Assembly (NCBI GenBank): GCA_002327225.1
Contig: DCUN01000030.1
Location: 1 to 7,900 of the forward strand
Reading direction: 5' to 3'
Source of the DNA: Desulfobulbaceae bacterium UBA2213
GTDB taxonomy: Bacteria > Desulfobacterota > Desulfobulbia > Desulfobulbales > Desulfocapsaceae
Length of the DNA: 7,900 nt
The number at the start of each line of letters is the position of its first letter. Within the stretch, counting starts at the first letter, position 1. The notes below the pieces were generated by a model, which saw nothing but the letters and a program-made list of their open reading frames with translations, was not told the DNA's origin and did no database searches. This document shows positions 1 through 6,717 of the stretch, one piece after another. Made by a program: the position numbers and the translations under genes.

Positions 1-522
1 AGAATGATGTTTGCTCTGCTGCCGGAAGATAAACCGGAGCTGATTTTCATGGTGGTGGCGCGTCAGCCATACCTGGAACCCTCCCTTGCCTCTGCCAAAA
101 ACATGATGGATCTTGCGGGACCGGCCGCTAAGATTTTACCGTCAATGGTGGCATTATATCAGGTGCATAAAAATCTCTCTGATATGATGAGTAAGTCTGA
201 GAAAGCAGAGATGAACTATCAGCAGGAGCAGGGGAAAAAATCTCTGGTCGAATTGAAGAGCATACTTGAACAACACCATCCTCTCATGCCTGACCTCACC
301 GGCATGAGTATGAGGCGGGCCTTGCGTGTGTTGCAGGATAAAAAAATCAAGGTACGGATTGAGGGAACCGGGCGCGTGGTGGCCCAGAGTCCTGCCGCAG
401 GAACGCCGCTTGGCGGGGTGAAGGAGTGCCTGGTCACCTTGAAAAAAGACGAAAAGGCTGACAGGGATTTACCTGCTAAGAGTCGTATTGTGACTGAAGG
501 AACAATGAAGCGGGACAGATAA
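1..522 (+). CDS. ftsI: FtsI-like penicillin-binding protein (class B PBP), C-terminal part with PASTA domain, 5' truncated
   Basis: This is the C-terminal 173 residues of a reading frame that enters from the left edge. The family is the septal D,D-transpeptidase, a membrane-anchored periplasmic enzyme that cross-links stem peptides at the division site. The catalytic SxxK, SxN and KTG motifs lie outside the window. Counting from the Met codon at base 4, residues 3-22 (FALLPEDKPELIFMVVARQP) resemble the last beta-strands of the transpeptidase domain. Residues of about 52-92 form a polar, Lys/Glu/Gln-rich and probably helical linker. Residues of about 94-147 look like one PASTA domain: MPDLTGMSMRRALRVL, a short strand, then VVAQSPAAGTPL. 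A basic tail ends at the TAA at 520-522. The position immediately before murE supports ftsI over other PBPs. Escherichia coli FtsI lacks PASTA, so this is not an enterobacterial type. The usual Gly-Gly/Ala-Pro-rich segment after the last transpeptidase strand is not recognisable here. A SpoVD- or Pbp2-type name is possible. Confidence 0.82.
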   Translation, partial: RMMFALLPEDKPELIFMVVARQPYLEPSLASAKNMMDLAGPAAKILPSMVALYQVHKNLSDMMSKSEKAEMNYQQEQGKKSLVELKSILEQHHPLMPDLTGMSMRRALRVLQDKKIKVRIEGTGRVVAQSPAAGTPLGGVKECLVTLKKDEKADRDLPAKSRIVTEGTMKRDR

Positions 523-734
523 GCAGAAAAGCTGAGCCACTCATCCTTGGCGATTGCTTCAAAGTTTCCTCTTCAACTGCGCCCTTATACGAGGCTCTGT
601 CTTTATTTTCGAAAAAATCATGTCATTCTCTAATCTCCAATGGCTTTGGTTCGTTGGTCGTGATGGCAAAGATGCAGTTCCTAAGATGCTTGCAGAATCT
701 TCAACTTCCAATCGTTATTTCTCAACCATTCGCT
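523..734 (+). other. Gap between ftsI and murE/murF, no supported gene
   Basis: These 212 bases separate the ftsI stop from the start I chose for murE/murF. In most dcw clusters the two genes nearly touch. I see no Rho-independent terminator and no promoter with acceptable -35 and -10 boxes. The only obvious symmetry is the 10-base palindrome TTTTCGAAAA at 606-615. The murE reading frame stays open leftwards through this stretch, with possible starts TTG 654, ATG 663 and ATG 672. The codons there (for example CTA, AGA) and the predicted peptide do not look like MurE, so I treat it as probably untranslated. Confidence 0.45.
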
Positions 735-3700
735 ATGGCTCAGACAAGACCTGACAGACAGTTCGGTGAAGAAAAGGGCCGTGAGGAATATTCTCTTCTG
801 AGGCTGCTGGATTCTGTGGCCTATTCGGTTGTCGGTAAAAAAACGCCCGCCGCCATGATGATCTCAGGAGTGACGGTTGATTCCCGGAATGTTCAGGCTG
901 GATCTCTCTTTGTAGCCCTTGCCGGGACGAAGACGGATGGGCATGTCTACCTGGAGCAGGTGAAGGCCTGCGCGGCAGTGGTGGTGGAGAGAGGCAGGGT
1001 GAGGCCGGAACAGTTTGAAACCTGTGACCAGTGTGTGATTGTGGTTGAAGACAGCCACCTGGCCTATGCGCAGATCGCGGCCAATCTGTATGGACAACCG
1101 GCACAGGGGCTGACCCTGGTTGGAGTCACCGGCACCAACGGCAAGACGACGGTCAGTTACCTCCTTGAGAGTGTTTTGAGACAGCTGGGGCTGGCGGTCG
1201 GGGTTATCGGCACGGTCAATTATCGCTACCATGATGCCAAAGGGCAGGATGTGGAGCTTCCAGCCCCTTTCACGACACCTGAACCGCTCCTGCTTCAGTC
1301 GCTCTTGAAGCAGATGGTAGATCGGGGCGTGACTCATGTGGTCATGGAGGTCTCTTCCCATGCCCTGGTCCAGCATCGCCTTGGTGATCTGCAATTTGAT
1401 GTGGTTGCCTTTACCAATCTTTCGCGTGATCATCTCGATTATCATCAGGACATGGATGACTATTTTGCAGCCAAGAGCCTCTTGTTTCGTGACCATTTGA
1501 AAAGAGGCGGTAAGGGTGTTATTACCCGCACGGCAGCTCATGATCCCGGCGAAGAGAAAAGGGTGCGCCACCTCCTTGATCTCTGCGCAGCTCAGGGCGC
1601 TCAGGCCCTGCAGTGTGGTGGAGGGAAGAAGAATGATATCTATCCCTTGAGCGTCCGGTCCGGTTTGAATTCTACGACTATGCGCCTGCATATTCCGGCG
1701 GATGAAGTGACGATCACATCCCCCCTGGTGGGTGATTTTAATATGGCCAACCTGCAGACCGTAATGGGGATTGGACTGGCCTTGGAGGTAAAGGGTTCAG
1801 CCTTGTCCTCTGCGCTGGGGCAGGCATCCGGCGCCCCTGGTCGTCTGCAGCGGCTGATGCCGGCAGGACAGGAAGCATATTTCCGGCCGGCTGTTTTTGT
1901 CGATTATGCCCACACCCCCGATGCCCTGGAAAAGGTACTGGCCACCCTGTCCCGGCTACCGCATCGTCGCCTGCTCTGTGTCTTTGGCTGTGGTGGTGAC
2001 CGGGATAAGGGAAAGCGGGCTCTGATGGGTGAAATAGCAGGCCTTTCCTGCGATGTGGTAGTGATCACCGATGATAACCCCCGCACTGAATCTCCCCGGG
2101 CGATCGTGGCCGAGATTGTCTCTGGCGTCAGGTCGAGCGGCCTTGAAGAACGATCGTCTTTCTGGCTCACGACCTCGGCAACCGATGAGAAGGGCTATCT
2201 CGTTCTGCATAGCCGGGCCGCAGCCATTGCCACGGCCATTGCTGCGGCAACCATTGAGGATATCGTGCTCATCGCCGGTAAGGGGCATGAACAGTATCAG
2301 CTTGGGCAGGATGGCAGACGTTTTTTTGATGACACGCTTGAGGCCAAAAGGGCGTTGACGAGCTGGCGACTTGACAGCCTCAAGCAGGCGCTTGGAGCTG
2401 AACTGCCAGGTGAACTGGGGAGTGGTGCAGGCTTTGGGGCGGTGGTCACTGACAGCCGGAAAGTGGCGGCAGGCGACATCTTTGTGGCCCTTGCCGGTGA
2501 GAGGTTTGATGGCCATGACTTTTTGCCTCAGGTAGCGGCTGCCGGTGCCGGCTGTCTTGTGGTTAGCAGGGAAACAGCTCGGGAGCTTCTGCCAGTGCTT
2601 CCCTGTCTGTTGGTTGATGATACCTTGCGGGCCTTAGGCGATCTGGCTGCATATCGGCGCCAGGTGATGAAGGCGGTCAGTTGCCCGCTGGTGGTAGGGA
2701 TTACAGGCAGCTGCGGCAAGACCACGGTCAAGGAGATGACGGCGGCGATCTTTGAACAGCATTGCTTAGGGCGTGATGTCGGCGTCATGGCACCTCCTGA
2801 GCGGGTACTGAAGACCCGTGGGAATTTTAATAATCTTATCGGTCTGCCCCTCTCTCTTCTCCCCATTGATCCAGGCCACAAGGCTATAATTCTCGAGATG
2901 GGTATGAACCGGCCAGGCGAGATTGCCAGACTTACCGAGATTGCTGATCCTGATATTGCCTGCATCGTCAATGTACATGCCGTGCATCTTGAGGGACTGC
3001 ACTCCATAGAAGGGGTAGCCAGGGCCAAGGAGGAGCTGTTTGCCGGCTGCGCTGAGACCACTACCCTGGTTGTGAATCTTGATGATCCCAGGGTACGGGC
3101 CTGCGCCGAGAAGTATCAGCAGAGAAAGGTTTTTTACGCTGCCACTGAAGAAGGCCTGCGGTATGCGCAAGCCACGGACGGCTCAGTGTCGCGAGCGCCA
3201 GGGAATGGTCCGGTGGAAGGGCGAATTCCTCAGGTGTGGGCCTCTGCTGTAACGAAAGAGGGAGATGATAGCCAGAGCTTTATTCTCCATATTGCAGAAG
3301 AGGCAACGGCTGTGATCCTGCACATCCCGGGTGTTCATAATATCTCTGATGCGGTGGCTGCTGCTGCTATTGCCCATGCAGCAGGTCTTGGTATAAGCGA
3401 GATCGCGGCTGGCCTTGACACCTTCCGGCCGGCTGATAAACGGATGCAGATTGTGAAAGGGAAGGGTGGATTGTCTATTTTAAATGATACCTATAACGCC
3501 AATCCGGCCTCAATGCGGGCAGCTCTTACGACTTTTTGCCAGCAGGAAGGAAAAAAACGGATGGCCGTCCTGGGGGATATGCTGGAACTGGGACCAGCAA
3601 GCGCCGAGGCCCATCGTGAGGTGGGGAGTTATGCGGCGGGCTTAGGCCTTGACTATCTGGCACTTTTCGGCGGTTTTGCAGCTGAAACTGCCATGGGGGC

Positions 3701-3884
3701 GAGAACGGCCGGCATGGACAGCCTGCGGGTCAGGATCTTTCAGGAAAAGAGTGGTATTGTGGACTGGATTGAAGAGCTTCTGGCCGGCAGCCAGCTGCAG
3801 ACCGGCGACTGGCTGCTGGTCAAAGGTTCAAGAGGGATGCGGCTTGAAACAGTGGTGGAGCAATTAGTAACCGTGAGTACGTGA
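735..3884 (+). CDS. murE/murF: Bifunctional MurE-MurF fusion: UDP-MurNAc-tripeptide ligase (meso-DAP adding) joined to UDP-MurNAc-pentapeptide (D-Ala-D-Ala adding) ligase
   Basis: One uninterrupted frame of 1,049 codons (from ATG 735) encodes two complete cytoplasmic Mur ligases. The MurE half adds meso-DAP to UDP-MurNAc-L-Ala-D-Glu; the MurF half adds D-Ala-D-Ala. MurE half, about residues 20-540: uridine-binding region with VDSR; ATP P-loop GVTGTNGKTT at 130-139 (Lys137); NLSRDHLDYH followed by the probable carbamylated Lys247; FVDYAHTPDALEKV; DNPR at 447-450, the DAP-specificity motif; GKGHE at 515-519. MurF half, from about residue 544: VTDSRKVAAGDIFVALAG; P-loop GITGSCGKTT at 655-664 (Lys662); TRGNFNNLIGLPLSLL; EMGMNRPGEI; NDTYNANPASM; and KGSRGM near the end. 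The junction at about 2350-2365 has almost no linker. All key motifs of both halves are present, so both are probably active. The start is uncertain: MurE similarity begins only near base 789, no candidate has a good Shine-Dalgarno sequence, and TTG 654, ATG 663 and ATG 672 are alternatives. A comparable fusion is known in Bordetella pertussis. Confidence 0.95.
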   Translation: MAQTRPDRQFGEEKGREEYSLLRLLDSVAYSVVGKKTPAAMMISGVTVDSRNVQAGSLFVALAGTKTDGHVYLEQVKACAAVVVERGRVRPEQFETCDQCVIVVEDSHLAYAQIAANLYGQPAQGLTLVGVTGTNGKTTVSYLLESVLRQLGLAVGVIGTVNYRYHDAKGQDVELPAPFTTPEPLLLQSLLKQMVDRGVTHVVMEVSSHALVQHRLGDLQFDVVAFTNLSRDHLDYHQDMDDYFAAKSLLFRDHLKRGGKGVITRTAAHDPGEEKRVRHLLDLCAAQGAQALQCGGGKKNDIYPLSVRSGLNSTTMRLHIPADEVTITSPLVGDFNMANLQTVMGIGLALEVKGSALSSALGQASGAPGRLQRLMPAGQEAYFRPAVFVDYAHTPDALEKVLATLSRLPHRRLLCVFGCGGDRDKGKRALMGEIAGLSCDVVVITDDNPRTESPRAIVAEIVSGVRSSGLEERSSFWLTTSATDEKGYLVLHSRAAAIATAIAAATIEDIVLIAGKGHEQYQLGQDGRRFFDDTLEAKRALTSWRLDSLKQALGAELPGELGSGAGFGAVVTDSRKVAAGDIFVALAGERFDGHDFLPQVAAAGAGCLVVSRETARELLPVLPCLLVDDTLRALGDLAAYRRQVMKAVSCPLVVGITGSCGKTTVKEMTAAIFEQHCLGRDVGVMAPPERVLKTRGNFNNLIGLPLSLLPIDPGHKAIILEMGMNRPGEIARLTEIADPDIACIVNVHAVHLEGLHSIEGVARAKEELFAGCAETTTLVVNLDDPRVRACAEKYQQRKVFYAATEEGLRYAQATDGSVSRAPGNGPVEGRIPQVWASAVTKEGDDSQSFILHIAEEATAVILHIPGVHNISDAVAAAAIAHAAGLGISEIAAGLDTFRPADKRMQIVKGKGGLSILNDTYNANPASMRAALTTFCQQEGKKRMAVLGDMLELGPASAEAHREVGSYAAGLGLDYLALFGGFAAETAMGARTAGMDSLRVRIFQEKSGIVDWIEELLAGSQLQTGDWLLVKGSRGMRLETVVEQLVTVST

Positions 3885-4026
3885 GCTACTTGCATAATGA
3901 TTTTCTCGCCCAATCTCAGCTGGGTGATTAAAGTTTATTCTCGGAATATCAGCTGTATGGCTGCGGTAAATTTTTTCGCATGCCTTGATTTAGAACGAGA
4001 ATCTTCATTTTACAAGGGGCTCAAAG

Positions 4027-4052
4027 AACAGGTGTATTTTTATCATCCTGTT
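4027..4052. repeat. Inverted repeat AACAGG-N14-CCTGTT
   Basis: Two perfect 6-base arms (4027-4032 and 4047-4052) flank a 14-base AT-rich spacer. The spacer contains a run of five T, but this lies inside the loop and not after the stem, so it does not look like a terminator. It could be a protein-binding dyad or a chance symmetry. Confidence 0.3.
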
Positions 4053-4103
4053 ACGGTTCCTGGTGTCGTTTTTGCCATATAAATGGTACAGTAATTTTTT
4101 TTG

Positions 4104-4146
4104 GATGGCTCTTGCTGACCTCGCACTCTGTAGGTCAAAAACCATC
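4104..4146. promoter_or_regulatory. Nested dyad upstream of the mraY promoter, possible operator or hairpin
   Basis: An inner perfect inverted repeat, TGACCT (4116-4121) and AGGTCA (4132-4137), encloses a 10-base loop. An outer 5-base pair of arms, GATGG (4104-4108) and CCATC (4142-4146), surrounds it, giving a possible two-part stem with an internal loop of 7 and 4 bases. It ends 13 bases before the proposed -35 box, a place where an activator could bind. I cannot match it to any named regulator, and chance remains possible. Confidence 0.35.
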
Positions 4147-4159
4147 TGCCGCCTATCAG

Positions 4160-4187
4160 CTGACAGGTGTCGATTACTGCTTAAAAT
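4160..4187 (+). promoter_or_regulatory. Putative sigma70-type promoter for mraY
   Basis: The -35 box CTGACA (4160-4165) matches TTGACA at 5 of 6 bases. The -10 box TAAAAT (4182-4187) matches TATAAT at 5 of 6. They are separated by 16 bases, within the normal range. Transcription would start near 4193-4195, giving an mraY leader of only about 16-18 bases. The location in the one long gap of the cluster supports a real promoter that would drive mraY-murD-murG-murC independently of ftsI and murE/murF. There is no experimental support. Confidence 0.5.
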
Positions 4188-4210
4188 TTAACGATTAAAT
4201 TACTTTATTT

Positions 4211-5290
4211 ATGTTCTACCACTTTCTCTATCCACTGCATACGAGCTTCAGCAGTTTTAATATCTTCCGCTATATCACCGTGCGTTCCATTGGCGGGGCG
4301 GTGACGGCCTTTCTTCTTATGATTATTCTGGGGCCGATGTTTATCAGGGCCTTGCGTCGTTTCCAGATTGGTCAGGTGGTGCGGGATGATGGTCCGGAGA
4401 CCCATCTGGCCAAGCAGGGGGTGCCCACCATGGGCGGGGTGTTGATCCTGTCTGCCATCACCTGTTCTACTTTGCTGTGGGCCAGGCTCGACAATCCGCT
4501 TGTCTGGTTGCTGCTTTTTGTGACCCTCTTTTTTGGTATGATTGGCGGCATTGATGATCTGAAAAAAGTTCGTAAACAAAACACCAAGGGCTTGAGCGCC
4601 AGAGGGAAACTGCTCCTGCAGATAGGAGGCGCTTCCGTGGTGGGCCTGTTCGTGCTTCTGCATCCCGGATTTGACGGCCATTTGAGTGTCCCTTTTTTTA
4701 AAAATATCAGCCCGGATCTTGGCTGGTTCTATATCGTCTTTGCCGTCCTGGTGATTGTCGGATCCTCCAATGCCGTCAATCTTACTGACGGTCTTGATGG
4801 ACTGGCCACCGGCCCTACGGTTATCTCAGGGGCTGTCTATCTCGTCTTTTCCTATCTGGCTGGCCATGCCGTGTTGGCGAATTATCTGCAGATTCCTTTT
4901 GTGCCAGGGGCCGGCGAGTTGGCTATCTTCTGCGGGGCCATGGTCGGGGCGTCCCTGGGATTCTTGTGGTTTAATGCCTATCCGGCCCAGATTTTCATGG
5001 GTGATGTTGGTTCCCTGGCACTCGGTGGGGCCTTGGGGGCGGTCGCCATTATTATCAAGCAGGAGATTCTGCTGGCTATAGTGGGTGGGATCTTTGTCAT
5101 GGAGGCATTGTCAGTCATCCTTCAGGTGGGTTATTTTAAGATGACCAATGGTAAGAGGATCTTCCTCATGGCCCCGTTTCATCATCATTTTGAAAAAAAA
5201 GGCTGGCATGAACCCAAGGTGGTGGTCAGGTTCTGGATCGTCTCTGTTATTCTTGGCCTAGTTGCCATTGCCACCTTGAAGCTGCGCTGA
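4211..5290 (+). CDS. mraY: Phospho-N-acetylmuramoyl-pentapeptide transferase (MraY)
   Basis: MraY is the integral inner-membrane enzyme that transfers phospho-MurNAc-pentapeptide from UDP to undecaprenyl phosphate, releasing UMP and forming lipid I. At 359 residues it matches the family (360 in Escherichia coli). Visible family motifs are DDGPETHLAKQGVPTMGG near the N-terminus, the catalytic Asp pair D115-D116 in GGIDDLKKV, NLTDGLDGLATG at 190-201 (D193, D196), FMGDVGS with D265, and PFHHHFEKKGW with the His triplet 324-326. Hydrophobic stretches throughout fit the multi-pass (about ten segment) topology. The start ATG 4211 aligns with the known N-terminus (SFNIFRYITVRSI resembles the Escherichia coli GFNVFSYLTFRAI). 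There is no Shine-Dalgarno sequence before it; the upstream bases are almost pure A/T. The stop codon TGA overlaps the murD ATG by one base, so the two are probably translationally coupled. Confidence 0.98.
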   Translation: MFYHFLYPLHTSFSSFNIFRYITVRSIGGAVTAFLLMIILGPMFIRALRRFQIGQVVRDDGPETHLAKQGVPTMGGVLILSAITCSTLLWARLDNPLVWLLLFVTLFFGMIGGIDDLKKVRKQNTKGLSARGKLLLQIGGASVVGLFVLLHPGFDGHLSVPFFKNISPDLGWFYIVFAVLVIVGSSNAVNLTDGLDGLATGPTVISGAVYLVFSYLAGHAVLANYLQIPFVPGAGELAIFCGAMVGASLGFLWFNAYPAQIFMGDVGSLALGGALGAVAIIIKQEILLAIVGGIFVMEALSVILQVGYFKMTNGKRIFLMAPFHHHFEKKGWHEPKVVVRFWIVSVILGLVAIATLKLR

Positions 5291-6717
5291 TGAGTGTTCA
5301 TACAATAACAGCCGGCCATGATCGTGCTGCAGCCGTTCAAGGGGCGTCCCCCCCCTGCGTCGCTGTGATGGGCCTTGGGGTCTCCGGCCGGGCGGCGGTG
5401 CGCTATCTGCTGTCGCAGGGAACACGTGTACTGGTTTCTGAGGCCAGAAACAATCAGAACCTGCAGGCGACAGATATGGCCTTTCTGGAAGAGCAGGGTG
5501 TGGAGTACGAATGTGGGGCACATACCCTGGACTTTCTCAGGCGTGCGGATCAGGTACTGGTCAGCCCCGGAATCAGCCAGGATCTGGGAGTCCTGCAGCA
5601 GCTGCGAGCCCTGAGGATTCCGGTAGTGGGTGAATTGGCCATGGCAGCACCGCTCATCACTCAACCGGTGGTGGCCATAACCGGTACGAATGGCAAGACA
5701 ACGGTGACGGCCCTGATTGGCGAGTTACTGCAACGGGCCGGAAAAAAGGTCTTTGTCGGGGGAAATATCGGCACTTCTCTCTTTGATTATCTGATGAGTC
5801 CTGAAGATGTGGATGTGCTGGTGCTTGAACTCTCAAGTTTTCAGCTGGAGGCGGCCGGTTCCTTTAAGGCCGATGTGGCCCTCCTGCTCAATGTGACCCC
5901 CGACCACCTGGACCGCCATGGCAGTATGGCGGTCTATGGTGCGGCCAAGATGAAGATCTTTTCCGGGCAGGGGCAGAATGAGACGGCGATCCTCAGTGGT
6001 GATGATCAGCTCTGTCGATCTCTGTCAGCTACGCTTGGGGGGCAGCGGTTGCTGTTTTTTGGTCATGGTACGGATTGTCAGGCGCAGATTGAGGAACATG
6101 CCATTCTCCTTACCTGGCAGGGCAGGGAAGAGGTGTATGAGCTTACAGGGTCCATGCTTGACAATGCCACCGGTCTTTTAAATAGCGCGGCCGCTATCCT
6201 TGCCGCACGCAGTCTCGGGTGCGACCGGGAGGCGATTAGAGAGGGTCTGGCTGCTTTTCAGGTGGCGGCGCACCGGATGGCCCGGGTGGGAGAGGCTGCG
6301 GGGGTCTGCTATTATGATGATTCGAAGGCCACCAATACCGGGGCCGTTCTCAGCGCCCTGGCCAGTTTTGGCGGCAATGTGATTCTCATTGCCGGAGGGC
6401 GTGACAAGGGGGATGATTATACCCTGCTGCAGGAGAGCGTTGCCCAGAAGGTGCGCTGTCTTATCCTCATTGGAGAGGCCCGGGACTTGATGGCCAAGGC
6501 CCTGGTCGGGACGACTGAGATACGGCAGGCAGAGACCCTGGAAGAGGCGGTCAGGATGGCGGCGGAACTTGCCGAATCTGGAGATACGGTGTTGCTTTCT
6601 CCTGCTTGTTCCAGTTTCGATATGTTTGACAATTATGGCCATCGGGGCAAGGTCTTTGCTGCTGCTGTGCAGAAGGTGATTGAGGCCGCTCACGCCAGGA
6701 ACATGTCGGGGGGATGA
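5290..6717 (+). CDS. murD: UDP-N-acetylmuramoyl-L-alanine--D-glutamate ligase (MurD)
   Basis: MurD is a cytoplasmic ATP-dependent ligase adding D-glutamate to UDP-MurNAc-L-Ala. The 475-residue protein is longer than Escherichia coli MurD (438), partly through an N-terminal extension of about 15-20 residues before the Rossmann-like motif GLGVSG (28-33). Other motifs are P-loop GTNGKTT at 132-138 (Lys136), ELSSFQLEA, NVTPDHLDRHGSM, the probable carbamylated Lys220 in YGAAKMKIF, AHRMARVG, DDSKATN at 343-349, IAGGRDKG, and SPACSSFDMFDNYGHRG beginning at 437. These separate MurD from MurC, MurE and MurF. The ATG at 5290 shares one base with the mraY stop, and there is no other in-frame start before the Rossmann motif that fits better. 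The 3' end overlaps murG by four bases (ATGA). ftsW, usually the next gene, is absent. Confidence 0.97.
   Translation: MSVHTITAGHDRAAAVQGASPPCVAVMGLGVSGRAAVRYLLSQGTRVLVSEARNNQNLQATDMAFLEEQGVEYECGAHTLDFLRRADQVLVSPGISQDLGVLQQLRALRIPVVGELAMAAPLITQPVVAITGTNGKTTVTALIGELLQRAGKKVFVGGNIGTSLFDYLMSPEDVDVLVLELSSFQLEAAGSFKADVALLLNVTPDHLDRHGSMAVYGAAKMKIFSGQGQNETAILSGDDQLCRSLSATLGGQRLLFFGHGTDCQAQIEEHAILLTWQGREEVYELTGSMLDNATGLLNSAAAILAARSLGCDREAIREGLAAFQVAAHRMARVGEAAGVCYYDDSKATNTGAVLSALASFGGNVILIAGGRDKGDDYTLLQESVAQKVRCLILIGEARDLMAKALVGTTEIRQAETLEEAVRMAAELAESGDTVLLSPACSSFDMFDNYGHRGKVFAAAVQKVIEAAHARNMSGG

Larger units (their letters stand above)
3885..4210 (+). other. Long intergenic region between murE/murF and mraY
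   Basis: These 326 bases are AT-richer than the flanking genes and hold no convincing gene. A 61-codon frame at 3897-4082 has no ribosome binding site and no recognisable protein. The region contains an inverted repeat at 4027-4052, a larger dyad at 4104-4146 and a sigma70-like promoter at 4160-4187. The 9-mer TATCAGCTG occurs twice, at 3947-3955 and 4154-4162. No hairpin followed by a T-run, as in an intrinsic terminator, is visible after the murE/murF stop. murF and mraY are normally adjacent or nearly so, which makes this gap unusual. Confidence 0.6.

Noticed and set aside
554..754. 66-codon TTG-initiated frame between ftsI and murE/murF
   Set aside because: Overlaps the murE/murF start region in another frame, lacks a Shine-Dalgarno sequence and resembles nothing known.
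864..1691. Long minus-strand open frame opposite the MurE half
   Set aside because: It is antisense to a gene with clear Mur ligase motifs; its translation is His/Gln/Arg-rich without domains, as expected for a shadow frame.
3657..3685. Possible sigma54 promoter (TGGCAC ... TTGCA) near the end of murF
   Set aside because: The two elements are about 12 bases apart instead of about 5-6, and lie inside coding sequence.
4027..4052. Intrinsic terminator after murE/murF
   Set aside because: The stem is only six pairs, the T-run lies in the loop and no T-run follows the stem.
3897..4082. 61-codon open frame in the gap before mraY
   Set aside because: No ribosome binding site, no recognisable domain, and composition typical of AT-rich non-coding DNA.
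4205..4681. Minus-strand frame of 158 codons opposite the mraY 5' end
   Set aside because: Mirrors conserved MraY coding sequence; the peptide is low in hydrophobic residues and has no motif.
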